From: Paenibacillus sp. SYP-B4298
GTDB taxonomy: Bacteria; Bacillota; Bacilli; Paenibacillales; Paenibacillaceae
Assembly: GCF_027627475.1 (NCBI RefSeq)
Contig: NZ_CP115484.1
Coordinates: forward strand, 5,994,501 to 6,058,500
Reading direction: 5' to 3'
DNA: 64,000 nucleotides
The notes under the pieces are model-generated. The model ran no database searches, was not told the DNA's origin, and saw nothing but the letters and a program-made list of their open reading frames with translations. Below are positions 18,997-27,770 of the stretch, in pieces. Positions within the stretch are counted from its first letter, which is position 1; every line of letters starts with the position of its first letter. The position numbers and the translations under genes are program-made.

Positions 18997-20224
18997 GCTG
19001 GTGTTCATTGAAGCCAATACGACCGGTACAGGTATGCTTGCCTTGACCCGTGCTTCAGCGTGGGGCTTGGAGCCTGTATTGTATACGAACCATCCGGCAA
19101 GGTATTCGGGCCTGGCAGAAACGGGATGTGCGGTGCACGTTTGCGACACGAATGATCTGGAGCAATTGCGGCGACAGCTTGCAGATACGGTGAGCGCAGG
19201 GGAAATTCGGGGGGTGACGACAACAAGTGAGTTCTACCTTGAGCAGGTAGCTTCGTTAACGGCAGCGTATCGTCTCCCCGGCAATTCTATCGAGGTCATC
19301 CGCAATGTTCGAAACAAAGCGGAAACACGCAGCATTCTCGCACAGGCAGGCATTCTTCAGCCGCGCTTCAAGGTGGTGCGACATGAATCGGAGCTGGATG
19401 CCGCCATTCGCAGCGTTGGCCTGCCGTGCATCGTCAAGCCGACGCAGGACAGCGGCTCCAACGGAGTTCGTCTCTGCTCTAGCCTTGAGATCGCTCAAGA
19501 GCATATGTCGAGCATTCTTAGCGTCAAGTTCAATGTGCGTGGTCAAGCAGCGCCGGAGGAGGTGCTGATTGAGGAGTATGTCGAGGCTCCGGAATATAGC
19601 GTCGAGACGATCAGTTGGCAGGGGCAGACCAAGGTCGTCGGCATTACTCAGAAATCACTCGCCGGGTTTCCTTATTTCATTGAAGCGGGCCATCTGTTTC
19701 CTGCACAGCTACCTCCCAAGCAGGCCGATGCTATGAATCAAACCGTGCTTCGGGCACTTGAGGTCGTCGGTTTTAGTCATGGAGCAGCGCATACGGAGGT
19801 CAAATGGACGGAGGACGGATGCTCGATCATTGAGATCAATGGTCGTCTGGCGGGGGGGATGATTCCCGAGTTGATTCGCTTGACTACAGGATGGGATATG
19901 TTGGAGCAGCATCTACTGTGCGCCTATCGCGGTCCCGACATTCGACAGGTAACCTACCAGGGGACAGCGGGAATCCGATTCCTGATGTCTAAGATGGAAG
20001 GACAACTCGCCCAAGTCACAGGGGTAGAACAAGCTGCCAGGATGAGCAAGGTGAAGGACGTGAACGTGAATATTGTGCCGGGGGAGTATGTAGCGCCTCC
20101 ACAAAACGCCTATCAACGCTTGGGATATGTCATTGCTCACGGAGAGAGCTTAGAGGAGACGGCTCGGACGCTTGACGATGCAACAGAGCTTATACAATTT
20201 ATTACAATGCAGCAGGACAGGTAG
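18989..20224 (+). CDS. ATP-grasp carboxylate-amine ligase
   Basis: A 411-aa ATP-grasp protein. The GTG start at 18989 overlaps the previous gene by 8 bp. Seen: an N-terminal Rossmann-like preATP-grasp part (LVFIEANTTGTGM), the ATP-binding loop IVKPTQDSGSNGVRLC, and the Mg-binding EIKxN-type segment near the end of the domain (IIEINGRLAGGMIPE). This family joins a carboxylate to an amine through an acyl-phosphate; examples are BacD (bacilysin) and DdaF (dapdiamide). With the adjacent PLP enzyme and exporter it could make a short amide or tailor the NRPS building block or product. Which amino acids it uses cannot be told. Confidence 0.88.
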   Translation: MSKLVFIEANTTGTGMLALTRASAWGLEPVLYTNHPARYSGLAETGCAVHVCDTNDLEQLRRQLADTVSAGEIRGVTTTSEFYLEQVASLTAAYRLPGNSIEVIRNVRNKAETRSILAQAGILQPRFKVVRHESELDAAIRSVGLPCIVKPTQDSGSNGVRLCSSLEIAQEHMSSILSVKFNVRGQAAPEEVLIEEYVEAPEYSVETISWQGQTKVVGITQKSLAGFPYFIEAGHLFPAQLPPKQADAMNQTVLRALEVVGFSHGAAHTEVKWTEDGCSIIEINGRLAGGMIPELIRLTTGWDMLEQHLLCAYRGPDIRQVTYQGTAGIRFLMSKMEGQLAQVTGVEQAARMSKVKDVNVNIVPGEYVAPPQNAYQRLGYVIAHGESLEETARTLDDATELIQFITMQQDR

Positions 20225-20232
20225 GGGATAAC

Positions 20233-21492
20233 ATGAGGAAGCTTTCTCTTGGTTTATTGAAACAGCATGATTTCAGAAATTTTTGGTTAGGGCACACGGT
20301 GTCGTCATTTGGTGTTCAAATAACGACCGTGGCCATTCCGCTTATTGCAGCATTGATGCTGGACGCATCGCCGCTTGAGATGGGAATTTTATCTGCGGTC
20401 GAATTTTTACCATTTCTGCTGATAAGCATGTTTGTTGGTGTCTGGGTAGACCGCAAGCCGAAGCGTCCGATGATGATTGTATCCGATATTATCCGAGCCG
20501 TCGTATTACTCGGTATTCCCATTGGCATATTTATAGACGCTTTGACGATGGCTACACTCTATGTCATCGCAGCCATTGTGGGCATCAATACCGTAATTTT
20601 CGAGATTGCACACACCTCTTATTTGCCCACCGTTGTCAAGAACGATGAACTGGTGGAAGGCAATAGCAAACTGGAGTTCAGCAGCTCGAGCGCCACCGTG
20701 GTTGGCCAGAGCATCGGGGGAGTGCTGATTCAGGTGTTTTCCGCTCCCTTGTCGATCTTGTTTAATATCGGCACCTACTTGTTGTCGGCGATGTATCTTG
20801 CCTTCATTAAGAAGCAGGAGGAGCCGATTGAGGTCCCTGAAGGCACGAAGCAAGATATGTGGGCCGAGATTCGGGAGGGAGCGACATTTGTTTTTCAGAA
20901 TAATGTCCTGCGAGCCATTCTGTTCGGAACGGTCATCTTCAACCTGTTTACCTATGTGATCGAGCCTATTTTTATTTTGTATATTACCCGCACCTTGGAG
21001 CTAACCCCTGTCTATATCGGACTAATATTTTCGATGTCCGGTGTGGGCGCGCTGTTAGGGGCTCTTATTGCCGAGCCTATCGCAGACAAATTGGGAGTAG
21101 GCAAGACGCTGGTATGCTCGTTGGTTCTCGCCGGCCTCGTTTCTCTAATCATCCCTGTCGCGACGTTATTGCCTACCGTACCGGCGGTTATCCTCATCAT
21201 GGCTATGTACATGATTGATGCCGCGATGGTTATTGTCTATAACATCAACCAGCGCAGTCTGAGGCAAAGCATTACCCCACCCACATTGCAGGGAAGAATG
21301 AATGCTTGCATGCGGACGTTCGGCTGGGGAGTCATCCCGATTGGCGCAGTGCTGGGCGGATGGCTTGGCGGCTTTATCGGCACTACGCCGACATTGATTG
21401 TAGGAGCGATCGGCTTAATGTGCTCCTCCATCTTCATTATCTTTTCTTCGGTGCATAACATCTCCAAGCTCTCGGAGCTGGATGTTACCTAG
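20233..21492 (+). CDS. MFS transporter, probable product exporter
   Basis: A 419-aa integral membrane protein with about 12 hydrophobic segments. It carries the MFS loop-2 signature GVWVDRKPKRPMM, the repeat SMSGVGALLGALIAEPIADKLG in the second half, and an N terminus (LLKQHDFRNFWLGHTVSSFG) typical of MefA-like drug efflux proteins. It starts 8 bp after the ATP-grasp gene, within the operon. Export of the peptide product, giving self-resistance, is the likely job; the substrate itself cannot be read. Confidence 0.9.
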   Translation: MRKLSLGLLKQHDFRNFWLGHTVSSFGVQITTVAIPLIAALMLDASPLEMGILSAVEFLPFLLISMFVGVWVDRKPKRPMMIVSDIIRAVVLLGIPIGIFIDALTMATLYVIAAIVGINTVIFEIAHTSYLPTVVKNDELVEGNSKLEFSSSSATVVGQSIGGVLIQVFSAPLSILFNIGTYLLSAMYLAFIKKQEEPIEVPEGTKQDMWAEIREGATFVFQNNVLRAILFGTVIFNLFTYVIEPIFILYITRTLELTPVYIGLIFSMSGVGALLGALIAEPIADKLGVGKTLVCSLVLAGLVSLIIPVATLLPTVPAVILIMAMYMIDAAMVIVYNINQRSLRQSITPPTLQGRMNACMRTFGWGVIPIGAVLGGWLGGFIGTTPTLIVGAIGLMCSSIFIIFSSVHNISKLSELDVT

Positions 21493-21538
21493 CAGAAGAA
21501 AAAGCAAAAATAAATTCATGTTCTGAGGAGGAAATGAT

Positions 21539-22645
21539 ATGCGTGAAGAATGGGACCGTAAGGACTGGAAGGCGCAATTCCGCAATCGAATTCAGACCGT
21601 CGAGGCTTTAAAGGAATACATTCACTTAAGCCCAGAAGAGGAACAAGTGATAAAAAAAAGTGAGGGGCTTTACCGTTGGGCCATTACTCCTTATTATGCA
21701 TCGCTAATGGATCCGACAGACCCGAATTGTCCAATACGCTTGCAATCTTTGCCTACAGCCGACGAATTCATACCCAATCTGTATTCCGATGTCGATCCGG
21801 TAGGGGATATGAAATATCGGGTTACCAATCGCATCATTCACAAATACCCGGATCGGGTTGTGATGCTGGTAACAGAGCAGTGCTCCGTCTATTGCAGGCA
21901 TTGCACACGCAAATATCATACGACGGATGTGAACGGAACCTACTTTGAAAGGCGGGAAGGGGAATCCTTTGAGGAGGATATCCGCTATATAGCGGCGCAT
22001 CCCGAGATCCGTGACGTTCTATTAACCGGTGGCGATCCGCTAACCTATTCGGATAATCGGCTTGAGGATGTTATCTCCAAGCTCAGAAGCATTCCGCACG
22101 TTGAGATTATTCGGATCGGCACAAGATACCCGGTATTGCTCCCGCAGCGCATTACGAAAGAATTTTGCGAGATGCTGGAGAAGTATCATCCCATCTGGCT
22201 CAATACACATTTTAACCATCCCAAAGAAATTACAGAGGAATCTGCACGGGCGTGCGACCTGCTATTGAAGCATGGTATCCCCGTACAGAATCAATCGGTG
22301 CTTCTCAAAGGCATCAATGACGATTTGGAGACGATGAAGGCGTTGCTTCATGGTCTGTTGAAAATCCGGGTGCGCCCTTATTATCTCTACCATTGCGATA
22401 ATGTAACAGGCGTCTCTCATTTTATGACTTCACTGGAGACAGGAATTGAATTAATGCAAGGACTTGTCGGACATACGACCGGATTTGCTATTCCGACCTA
22501 TGTGCTGACAACAATCAACGGAAAAATTCCAGTTTCAAGCGATACGATCGTCGATTACTCCGAGAAAGGATTGACTCTTAAAAGCTACGAGGGCAAAGAA
22601 ACGTTCATTCCGTATCTGCGGAAGCAGGAGGTTCTGCATTCCTGA
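21539..22645 (+). CDS. KamA-family radical-SAM 2,3-aminomutase, substrate uncertain
   Basis: A 368-aa radical-SAM/PLP enzyme related to lysine 2,3-aminomutase. The iron-sulfur motif is CSVYCRHC at about residues 115-122. TGGDPLTYSD and YYLYHCDNVTGVSHF follow; the latter keeps the Asp equivalent to the substrate-binding Asp of KamA. The segment that in lysine enzymes reads D-A-P-G-G-G-G-K-I-P-V is here LTTINGKIPV: the PLP Lys is kept but the Asp and the glycine run are lost. The protein also lacks the longer C-terminal tail of clostridial KamA (416 aa). Start ATG 21539 follows GAGGAGG. In the cluster it would make a beta-amino acid, perhaps beta-lysine, beta-arginine or another. Altered pocket residues argue against assuming lysine. 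Confidence 0.88.
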   Translation: MREEWDRKDWKAQFRNRIQTVEALKEYIHLSPEEEQVIKKSEGLYRWAITPYYASLMDPTDPNCPIRLQSLPTADEFIPNLYSDVDPVGDMKYRVTNRIIHKYPDRVVMLVTEQCSVYCRHCTRKYHTTDVNGTYFERREGESFEEDIRYIAAHPEIRDVLLTGGDPLTYSDNRLEDVISKLRSIPHVEIIRIGTRYPVLLPQRITKEFCEMLEKYHPIWLNTHFNHPKEITEESARACDLLLKHGIPVQNQSVLLKGINDDLETMKALLHGLLKIRVRPYYLYHCDNVTGVSHFMTSLETGIELMQGLVGHTTGFAIPTYVLTTINGKIPVSSDTIVDYSEKGLTLKSYEGKETFIPYLRKQEVLHS

Positions 22646-22726
22646 GGACAGCTGTTGAGACAAGTATTTTGCAAATGAATGGATGAAGTTATTAAAATAT
22701 GATATATTTTGGGGAGATGGTATAAT

Positions 22727-23566
22727 ATGGAGTTAACAACTGAACAAGTGAAGAGCTATAACGAAAAAGGGTATGTGTTTCTCGAATCTGCCATTCCGGA
22801 GAACATCGTATCCAAGCTGAATGAGGAGTTTTCCGTCGTCTCTGCCGAAGACTCTCCAAGAAGAGTGCTCGAAAATGATAAACAAACCGTTCGCTCCATA
22901 TACGCTCCTCATCTCACGAACAAAACCTTCGATCAGCTCAAGTCTTACTCTCGCTTGCTAGAGCCAGTGAAGCAGCTTCTGGGGAGCGAGGTATATCTGC
23001 ATCAATACAAAATCAATGTCAAAGCGGGATTGGCGGGAGAGATGTGGAACTGGCATCAGGATTATGTATATTGGGAGCAGGAAGATGGCATCGCTACCCC
23101 TCAATTAATTAACGCCAGCATATATATGGACGAAGTGACCGAATTTAACGGGCCATTGGCCATCATTCCGGGCTCTCATAAATATGAGAACATAGACACG
23201 GTGATCAATGATGACCATTCAGAGTCAGGGGCGTCATGGCGCAATCATTTGAGCGTGGATCTAAAGTATACGCTGGATACTCCGCTGCTTCGCAAGTTGG
23301 TGAACGCATACGGGATCGAGGCGCCTAAAGGACCGGCCGGTTCCGTGTTAATCTTTGATCCGCTAGTCGCTCACGCCTCGGCGCCCAATATCTCTCCATT
23401 TGATCGCAGGCTGTTAATTATGACCTATAACTCGGTAGATAACCTGCCTCGGAAGCCATTGACACGCCCGGATTTTCTCGCTGGCCGCGACTTTAATGCG
23501 ATAAAGGTTCTGGAGGACAAGGCATGGCAAGAGGAACTGTCTATAGAGGGGAGTACTGTGGTCTGA
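22727..23566 (+). CDS. PhyH-family Fe(II)/2-oxoglutarate dioxygenase
   Basis: A 279-aa non-heme iron dioxygenase. ATG 22727 with GGGGAG 10 bases upstream is preferred over an in-frame TTG at 22709. The iron triad is visible: His110-x-Asp112 in WNWHQDYVYW and distal His216 in DPLVAHASAPN, with an Arg (FDRRLL) to bind 2-oxoglutarate. The central segment (NASIYMDEVTEFNGPLAIIPGSH) resembles ectoine hydroxylase-type enzymes, which hydroxylate small free amino acids. Because Asp is present, it should hydroxylate rather than halogenate. It follows the aminomutase by 81 bp and is probably the last biosynthetic gene, hydroxylating a building block or the peptide. Confidence 0.88.
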   Translation: MELTTEQVKSYNEKGYVFLESAIPENIVSKLNEEFSVVSAEDSPRRVLENDKQTVRSIYAPHLTNKTFDQLKSYSRLLEPVKQLLGSEVYLHQYKINVKAGLAGEMWNWHQDYVYWEQEDGIATPQLINASIYMDEVTEFNGPLAIIPGSHKYENIDTVINDDHSESGASWRNHLSVDLKYTLDTPLLRKLVNAYGIEAPKGPAGSVLIFDPLVAHASAPNISPFDRRLLIMTYNSVDNLPRKPLTRPDFLAGRDFNAIKVLEDKAWQEELSIEGSTVV

Positions 23567-23655
23567 GGTAAGAGGTTGTTTTTGTAGAGGATATTCCTTA
23601 CATTCCGTTATAGGCTCTGCACACAAATACTAATAGGGTATTGGGGGTATCTTTG

Positions 23656-24291
23656 GTGCTGTTAATTAAACCGTATGAACTTAATTTCATACATAAACAA
23701 CTTAATTATTTGATTCAGACGGTTTATTTCGTAGGAGACTACCGGACATTAAGGGCTATTGAGGAGGAAGTTGAATACAAGATTGGGGAAGTCATCAGAC
23801 ACTTGGACCCGGAGATCAAGCAGCTATTTAAGAATCTTAGGGGATTTCGTGGACAGGATGACGTCATTGATCTGTTAAGATCATTGTCGCCTTACGTTGA
23901 GAGGTTTCCGAGTCTAACCAATCGGCAGGTGCGCAAGCTGTTTCCTAAGGCCAAATCATTCTGTATTCCCGATTTCGACAACCTGGAGGACATGAAGCAG
24001 GATTATGTAGGCTGGAAGGATATCTCGACCAATTCCCTCTATCTCATCTATCATGCAGATGGGGCATTGTATACACTCGAATGCCGATACACGCCGCTCG
24101 AAGGAAGAAAAACGTGCTATTGTATCCTGTGTAATCAATGCCGTACAGGCGGACATATCGGGATGGTGACAACCAAGCGGCGGAATGATCTTGTGACGGG
24201 CAATTACATGTGTCTGGATAGCGAGCAATGCAATCACGATATGACAGATACGAGCAAACTCAGGGAATTCATAATGTATGATCGAAGGTAA
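23656..24291 (+). CDS. FusB/FBP-type elongation factor G-binding protein
   Basis: About 211 aa. The start is uncertain: GTG 23656 has GGGGG eight bases upstream and gives an N terminus like FusB proteins, while TTG 23641 and TTG 23653 are alternatives. The N-terminal part is helical. The C-terminal part has a four-Cys treble-clef zinc finger: CYCILCNQCRTGG, then GNYMCLDSEQCNHD. FusB-type proteins bind EF-G and free it from ribosomes stalled by fusidic acid. Here the gene lies 89 bp after the dioxygenase at the end of the NRPS cluster. It could be a housekeeping member common in Bacillales or a self-protection gene if the peptide blocks translocation. The family call is good; the link to the cluster is speculative. 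Confidence 0.85.
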   Translation: MLLIKPYELNFIHKQLNYLIQTVYFVGDYRTLRAIEEEVEYKIGEVIRHLDPEIKQLFKNLRGFRGQDDVIDLLRSLSPYVERFPSLTNRQVRKLFPKAKSFCIPDFDNLEDMKQDYVGWKDISTNSLYLIYHADGALYTLECRYTPLEGRKTCYCILCNQCRTGGHIGMVTTKRRNDLVTGNYMCLDSEQCNHDMTDTSKLREFIMYDRR

Positions 24292-24319
24292 TAGGAAGTG
24301 CCGCGAGTCTATGCTATCA

Positions 24320-24375
24320 CCCACCGCCCCCTCCAATAAGGCTGTACCGTAACTATGGAGAGCGCGGTGGGTTTT
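24320..24375. terminator. Hairpin between convergent genes
   Basis: CCCACCGC (24320-24327) pairs with GCGGTGGG (24364-24371), followed by TTTT on the plus strand. It sits between the plus-strand FusB-like gene and the minus-strand kinase-like gene. The loop is long, so efficiency is uncertain. Confidence 0.55.
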
Positions 24376-24410
24376 ACCTATTTCATGACAGGATTACAGG
24401 TTGAATGCCG

Positions 24411-25499
24411 TTAATCCTGACGAGCCTGGTATTGAAAGGGAGCCGCGCACGAGTAGAGTTCATGGAAAAATCCATGATACGGCAGATCGTCCTCCACGCA
24501 CCTAACGAGGTACATGAGTTCTTCGTCGTCCTCCGCCGCGGCCTCGTTGTGCTTCATCTCCACCGAAGCTTCCTTCAATCGCTCCAATGTAAACTCCATG
24601 AGTGTCACGCGAGTGAATAAAGGCAGCAGCTCTAGCATGGTGTCCTCCAGTTCAGTTTCGGAGCGGTAGCCGTCCAGAACGGCTGCGAAATAGTCGTCCA
24701 TGAACGCCCTGCGCTTGTTCACATCCGGTTCAAATTGCACCCAGCCTACACCATGCACCCATAGCGTCGCCAAGTCATACATGTACCAGCAATAGCAGCA
24801 ATTATCAAAGTCAAATACAGTGATGGCGCCGTCTTCAAAATCGATGTGATAATTTCCGTCACTGTAGTCAAAATGAACCATACCATAATGATCCTCATGT
24901 TGGCTCAAGCCCTGCAACGTCTCTACAAGCTGCAACAGCTTCTCCTTCACAACCGGCATGGATTCGGGAACGATGCGCTCGATCGTGGTGCGATTGTAGT
25001 TGTCGAAGAAATCATATCTGCGGGTTGTGGGTGTATAGTCTTTGGACAATTGGTGCAGCTTGCCTAGTGTCTGGCCGCAGTTGTAGAAGTATTCTGCAAG
25101 GGGGGCGCCGTCCCGATAGCGGTAGTGGTTATCCGCTAGCAGCTTCCCTGGAGCCCGTTCGAACAGGCTGATGAAATAGGTATGCTCGCCCTGCCGGAGC
25201 TCCTCCAGCAGCCGACCATGTCGCGAGTCGATGACATTGGAGACCCTTCCTCCGTGCTCATACAAATACCGGACATATTCAAGCTCGCTCTCAAAATCCG
25301 CCCTGCTGCGATCGTCCAGAAAAGCGATTCGGATGATCCGATCGGGAGCTTCTTCTTTATGACAGATGTACACCAGATTTCTGCCGCCATGAGGCTGAAT
25401 CTGGGTGAAGGAATAGCCCTCCAGATCATATAGTTCGGCAATAGCAGGCAATAACAGACTTGGGGCAACGCTGGCTGCCGCGTCGTAGGTCGTGCTCAT
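24411..25499 (-). CDS. Aminoglycoside phosphotransferase / choline kinase-family protein
   Basis: A 362-aa protein with the small-molecule kinase fold. The catalytic loop reads HFDYSDGNY (HxDxxxxN pattern) and is followed by the metal-binding VFDFDNCCY. The N-lobe contains GGRNLVYIC, suggesting a nucleotide-binding strand pair. The family phosphorylates hydroxyl groups of small molecules (aminoglycosides, choline, homoserine, fructosamine). Its ATG overlaps the rsgA stop by four bases (ATGA), so the two genes form an operon. Drug resistance is possible but nothing in the sequence identifies a substrate; many genomes carry such genes with housekeeping or unknown roles. Confidence 0.85.
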   Translation of the reverse strand: MSTTYDAAASVAPSLLLPAIAELYDLEGYSFTQIQPHGGRNLVYICHKEEAPDRIIRIAFLDDRSRADFESELEYVRYLYEHGGRVSNVIDSRHGRLLEELRQGEHTYFISLFERAPGKLLADNHYRYRDGAPLAEYFYNCGQTLGKLHQLSKDYTPTTRRYDFFDNYNRTTIERIVPESMPVVKEKLLQLVETLQGLSQHEDHYGMVHFDYSDGNYHIDFEDGAITVFDFDNCCYCWYMYDLATLWVHGVGWVQFEPDVNKRRAFMDDYFAAVLDGYRSETELEDTMLELLPLFTRVTLMEFTLERLKEASVEMKHNEAAAEDDEELMYLVRCVEDDLPYHGFFHELYSCAAPFQYQARQD

Positions 25500-26572
25500 C
25501 TATGCTTTCCTCCCCTTTGTCTCTGTCTTTCCCCGACTTTCAGAGCGACGTGTTGAGCCGTTTTGTTGCGCAGATAGGCGGCTTTGTTCTCTACGAATGC
25601 CGTTTCCCTACGCAGAGCCACGTAGCTGTCCCATCGCTCCTGAGGCAGTTCCCCGCTCTCCAGGGCAGCTCTGACCATACAGCCCGGCTCACGGGTATGC
25701 GCGCAGTCAGAGAATTTGCAGTTGCCCAGATAACGCTCGACATCCGAGAAGCCCTCGCGAATTCCTGCGGAGCTCTCCCACATGCCTAGCTCCCGCATCC
25801 CCGGGGTATCAATCACCATCACGCCGCTGCTGAGGAGAAGGAGTTGGCGGTGGGTTGTCGTATGCTTGCCTTTGCTGTCTTCCTCGCGAATTGCGCTGAC
25901 CGCCATCATGTCCTCACCCGCTAATGCATTGACAAGGCTTGATTTCCCAACGCCGGAAGAGCCGAGAAATACAATGGTATGGCCTCTGATCAGGTAGGTG
26001 GACAGCCTGTCGAGGCCCTCCCCTGTTTTGGCGCTGATCGCATGAACCTTGGCGCCGTTGGCAAGATGTTGAACCTTGGCGAGATATTCTGAAGGATCGT
26101 CGATCAGATCGGCCTTGGTCAGCAGGATAACGGGAATCGCGCCGGACTGCCACGACAGCGCAAGGTAGCGTTCGATCCGACGCGGATTAAAGTCATGGTT
26201 CAGCGATTGCATAATAAAGACATAATCGAAATTTGCAGCCACCGTCTGCTCTTTGACGGTCTTGGCATAGCCTGCTGCATGACCGGAAAAATCATTTCTG
26301 GAAAACTTGGATCTGCGCGGCAGCGTTCGGACAATCAGGCTATCCCCACCCGGATTGTACTGAATCTGCACATAATCCCCGGTGGTCGGGAATTCCTCCG
26401 TGCCATTGTTGAAATATATTCCTGCCTTGAGACGAGCCAGGCATTCCCCCTGGTCCGTCATGAGGCTATAATGCTGCTTATGCACAGCGGTAACTCTTGC
26501 ATACGTACCCTCTGTGTGTAAGGGATCAAGCTGCTGCGTGAAGCCGTAGTCTTGTAGTGTAAAGGTGTTCAT
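25496..26572 (-). CDS. rsgA: Ribosome small-subunit-dependent GTPase A
   Basis: A 358-aa circularly permuted GTPase acting in late 30S maturation. ATG at 26572 has GGGAGG upstream and is preferred to the longer reading frame. Motif order is permuted as expected: LLTKADL (G4) precedes the P-loop GSSGVGKSSLVNAL, then DTPGMRELG (G3). The C-terminal zinc site CKFSDCAHTREPGC is complete. An OB-like N-terminal part precedes the GTPase. All key residues are intact, so it should be functional. Downstream it is translationally coupled to the kinase-like gene. Confidence 0.96.
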   Translation of the reverse strand: MNTFTLQDYGFTQQLDPLHTEGTYARVTAVHKQHYSLMTDQGECLARLKAGIYFNNGTEEFPTTGDYVQIQYNPGGDSLIVRTLPRRSKFSRNDFSGHAAGYAKTVKEQTVAANFDYVFIMQSLNHDFNPRRIERYLALSWQSGAIPVILLTKADLIDDPSEYLAKVQHLANGAKVHAISAKTGEGLDRLSTYLIRGHTIVFLGSSGVGKSSLVNALAGEDMMAVSAIREEDSKGKHTTTHRQLLLLSSGVMVIDTPGMRELGMWESSAGIREGFSDVERYLGNCKFSDCAHTREPGCMVRAALESGELPQERWDSYVALRRETAFVENKAAYLRNKTAQHVALKVGERQRQRGGKHR

Positions 26573-27193
26573 GAATGCCTCCCTGTTAAGCGTTAATGGC
26601 AAAAAACCGCAGCAAGCAGCCGTTCATGGCTGTCTGCTGCGGTCAAAATGTAGAGAAAAAGAGCATAAAAATAACACACCTGAAGTGTGCTACCGTTGCT
26701 TGTGACCCAAGCTTCACGATTCACGAAAGGTTACTTGTTGGCATGACCAAATAAGGGGATACAACCCCTGTTAAAAATCAATCATGAGAAATGAATCATG
26801 AACATTCAATCATGCGCCCGTATTCGGTTTTTAAGTAGGGAATACCTCTAGTGTTTTTGCTTTTGCCATTCTGAACAGCCCCTTTCCACATAGAAATTAC
26901 GGTACAGCAACAATAATATACCATCTTTAACGAATGACTGTCTATATTTGGATGAAATTCAATGGCGTAAGCTGTTATTGACAGGACTTCAATCTCAGGA
27001 TGAGAAGATGGATATTTCCATATGCTTGTATTCGTATTGTCGGCCTGCTCGGATGTCCACATGCAACTGCATCATAATGAACAGATTAGCCTGGATAGCT
27101 TCATTTAAAGAGAGATTTATTGACAGCGCTTTAACCGCTTGGGTAAGATGGGGGAAAGCAAGATATGGAAAGTAAAGAGAGGATGGCGACCCG
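26573..27193. other. 621-bp gap with hairpins, no convincing gene
   Basis: Besides the terminator above, a second small stem (CACAC 26675-26679 with GTGTG 26685-26689) is followed on the minus strand by TTATTTTT. A stem GGGG/CCCC at about 26756-26769 lies further upstream. Short open frames on both strands (75-88 codons) have no ribosome-binding site or recognisable motif. The stacked hairpins could be an rsgA leader, but no known riboswitch was recognised. Confidence 0.5.
26601..26642 (-). terminator. Strong hairpin with T-run, minus strand
   Basis: A 15-bp near-perfect stem (26607-26621 with 26628-26642, two mismatches) is followed on the minus strand by six T (complement of 26601-26606). 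It lies about 30 bp upstream of the rsgA start and would stop transcripts arriving from the right, or act as an attenuator in the rsgA leader. Confidence 0.7.
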
Positions 27194-27649
27194 ATGTCAG
27201 GACTGCTAGGCAACAATGTGATTACACAGATTGGAATTCTTGTACATAATCTGGACAAGGTGAGCCAGGCCTATGCTGATTTTTTCGGTGTAGCCAAGCC
27301 GGAGTCCTTCTGGACGGATACGTTGGACAAGACGCAAGCCGTATACCATGGCGAGCCGTGTCAGGCACGCGCGCGGCTTGCTTTCTTCGATATGGGCTCG
27401 CTGCATCTGGAGCTTATTCAGCCAGACGAGCATCCCAGCACCTGGCGCGAGTATCTGGATCGCCATGGGGAAGGCGTGCATCATATCGCCTTTGTGATCG
27501 AAGGCATGCAGGAGAAGGTCACGCTGCTAGAGAGCAAGGGCTTTCCGCTGCAGCAAAAAGGCGAGTATACAGGCGGGCGTTATGCATACATGGACACGTT
27601 CCCGCAATTGAAGGTGCTGGTGGAGCTGTTGGAGAACGATAAGGGATAA
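27194..27649 (+). CDS. VOC-family (glyoxalase/epimerase-like) protein
   Basis: A 151-aa single protein with two beta-alpha-beta-beta-beta modules of the vicinal-oxygen-chelate fold. Metal-ligand candidates are visible in [11 protein letters not shown] (His), LHLELIQP (Glu), [10 protein letters not shown] (His) and LKVLVELLE (Glu), the arrangement seen in methylmalonyl-CoA epimerase and lactoylglutathione lyase relatives. No operon partner clarifies the substrate; the next gene starts 121 bp downstream. It could be an epimerase, lyase or resistance protein. Confidence 0.85.
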   Translation: MSGLLGNNVITQIGILVHNLDKVSQAYADFFGVAKPESFWTDTLDKTQAVYHGEPCQARARLAFFDMGSLHLELIQPDEHPSTWREYLDRHGEGVHHIAFVIEGMQEKVTLLESKGFPLQQKGEYTGGRYAYMDTFPQLKVLVELLENDKG

Positions 27650-27770
27650 TATAGACAACAACCAGAGCCTGACAGGTCTGCTTTCGTATGAAGAAGACAC
27701 CGTTCTGGCATCACCGCGCAACCTACGGCGGCATGGAACAGAAGCGGAAATCTACCAAAGGAGTGTTCAT

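Noticed and set aside
22727-23566. Halogenase of the SyrB2 type
   Set aside because: The iron site has His-x-Asp; aliphatic halogenases of this type have Ala or Gly at the Asp position.
26948-27175. A 75-codon plus-strand frame before the VOC gene
   Set aside because: No ribosome-binding site or motif; treated as non-coding.
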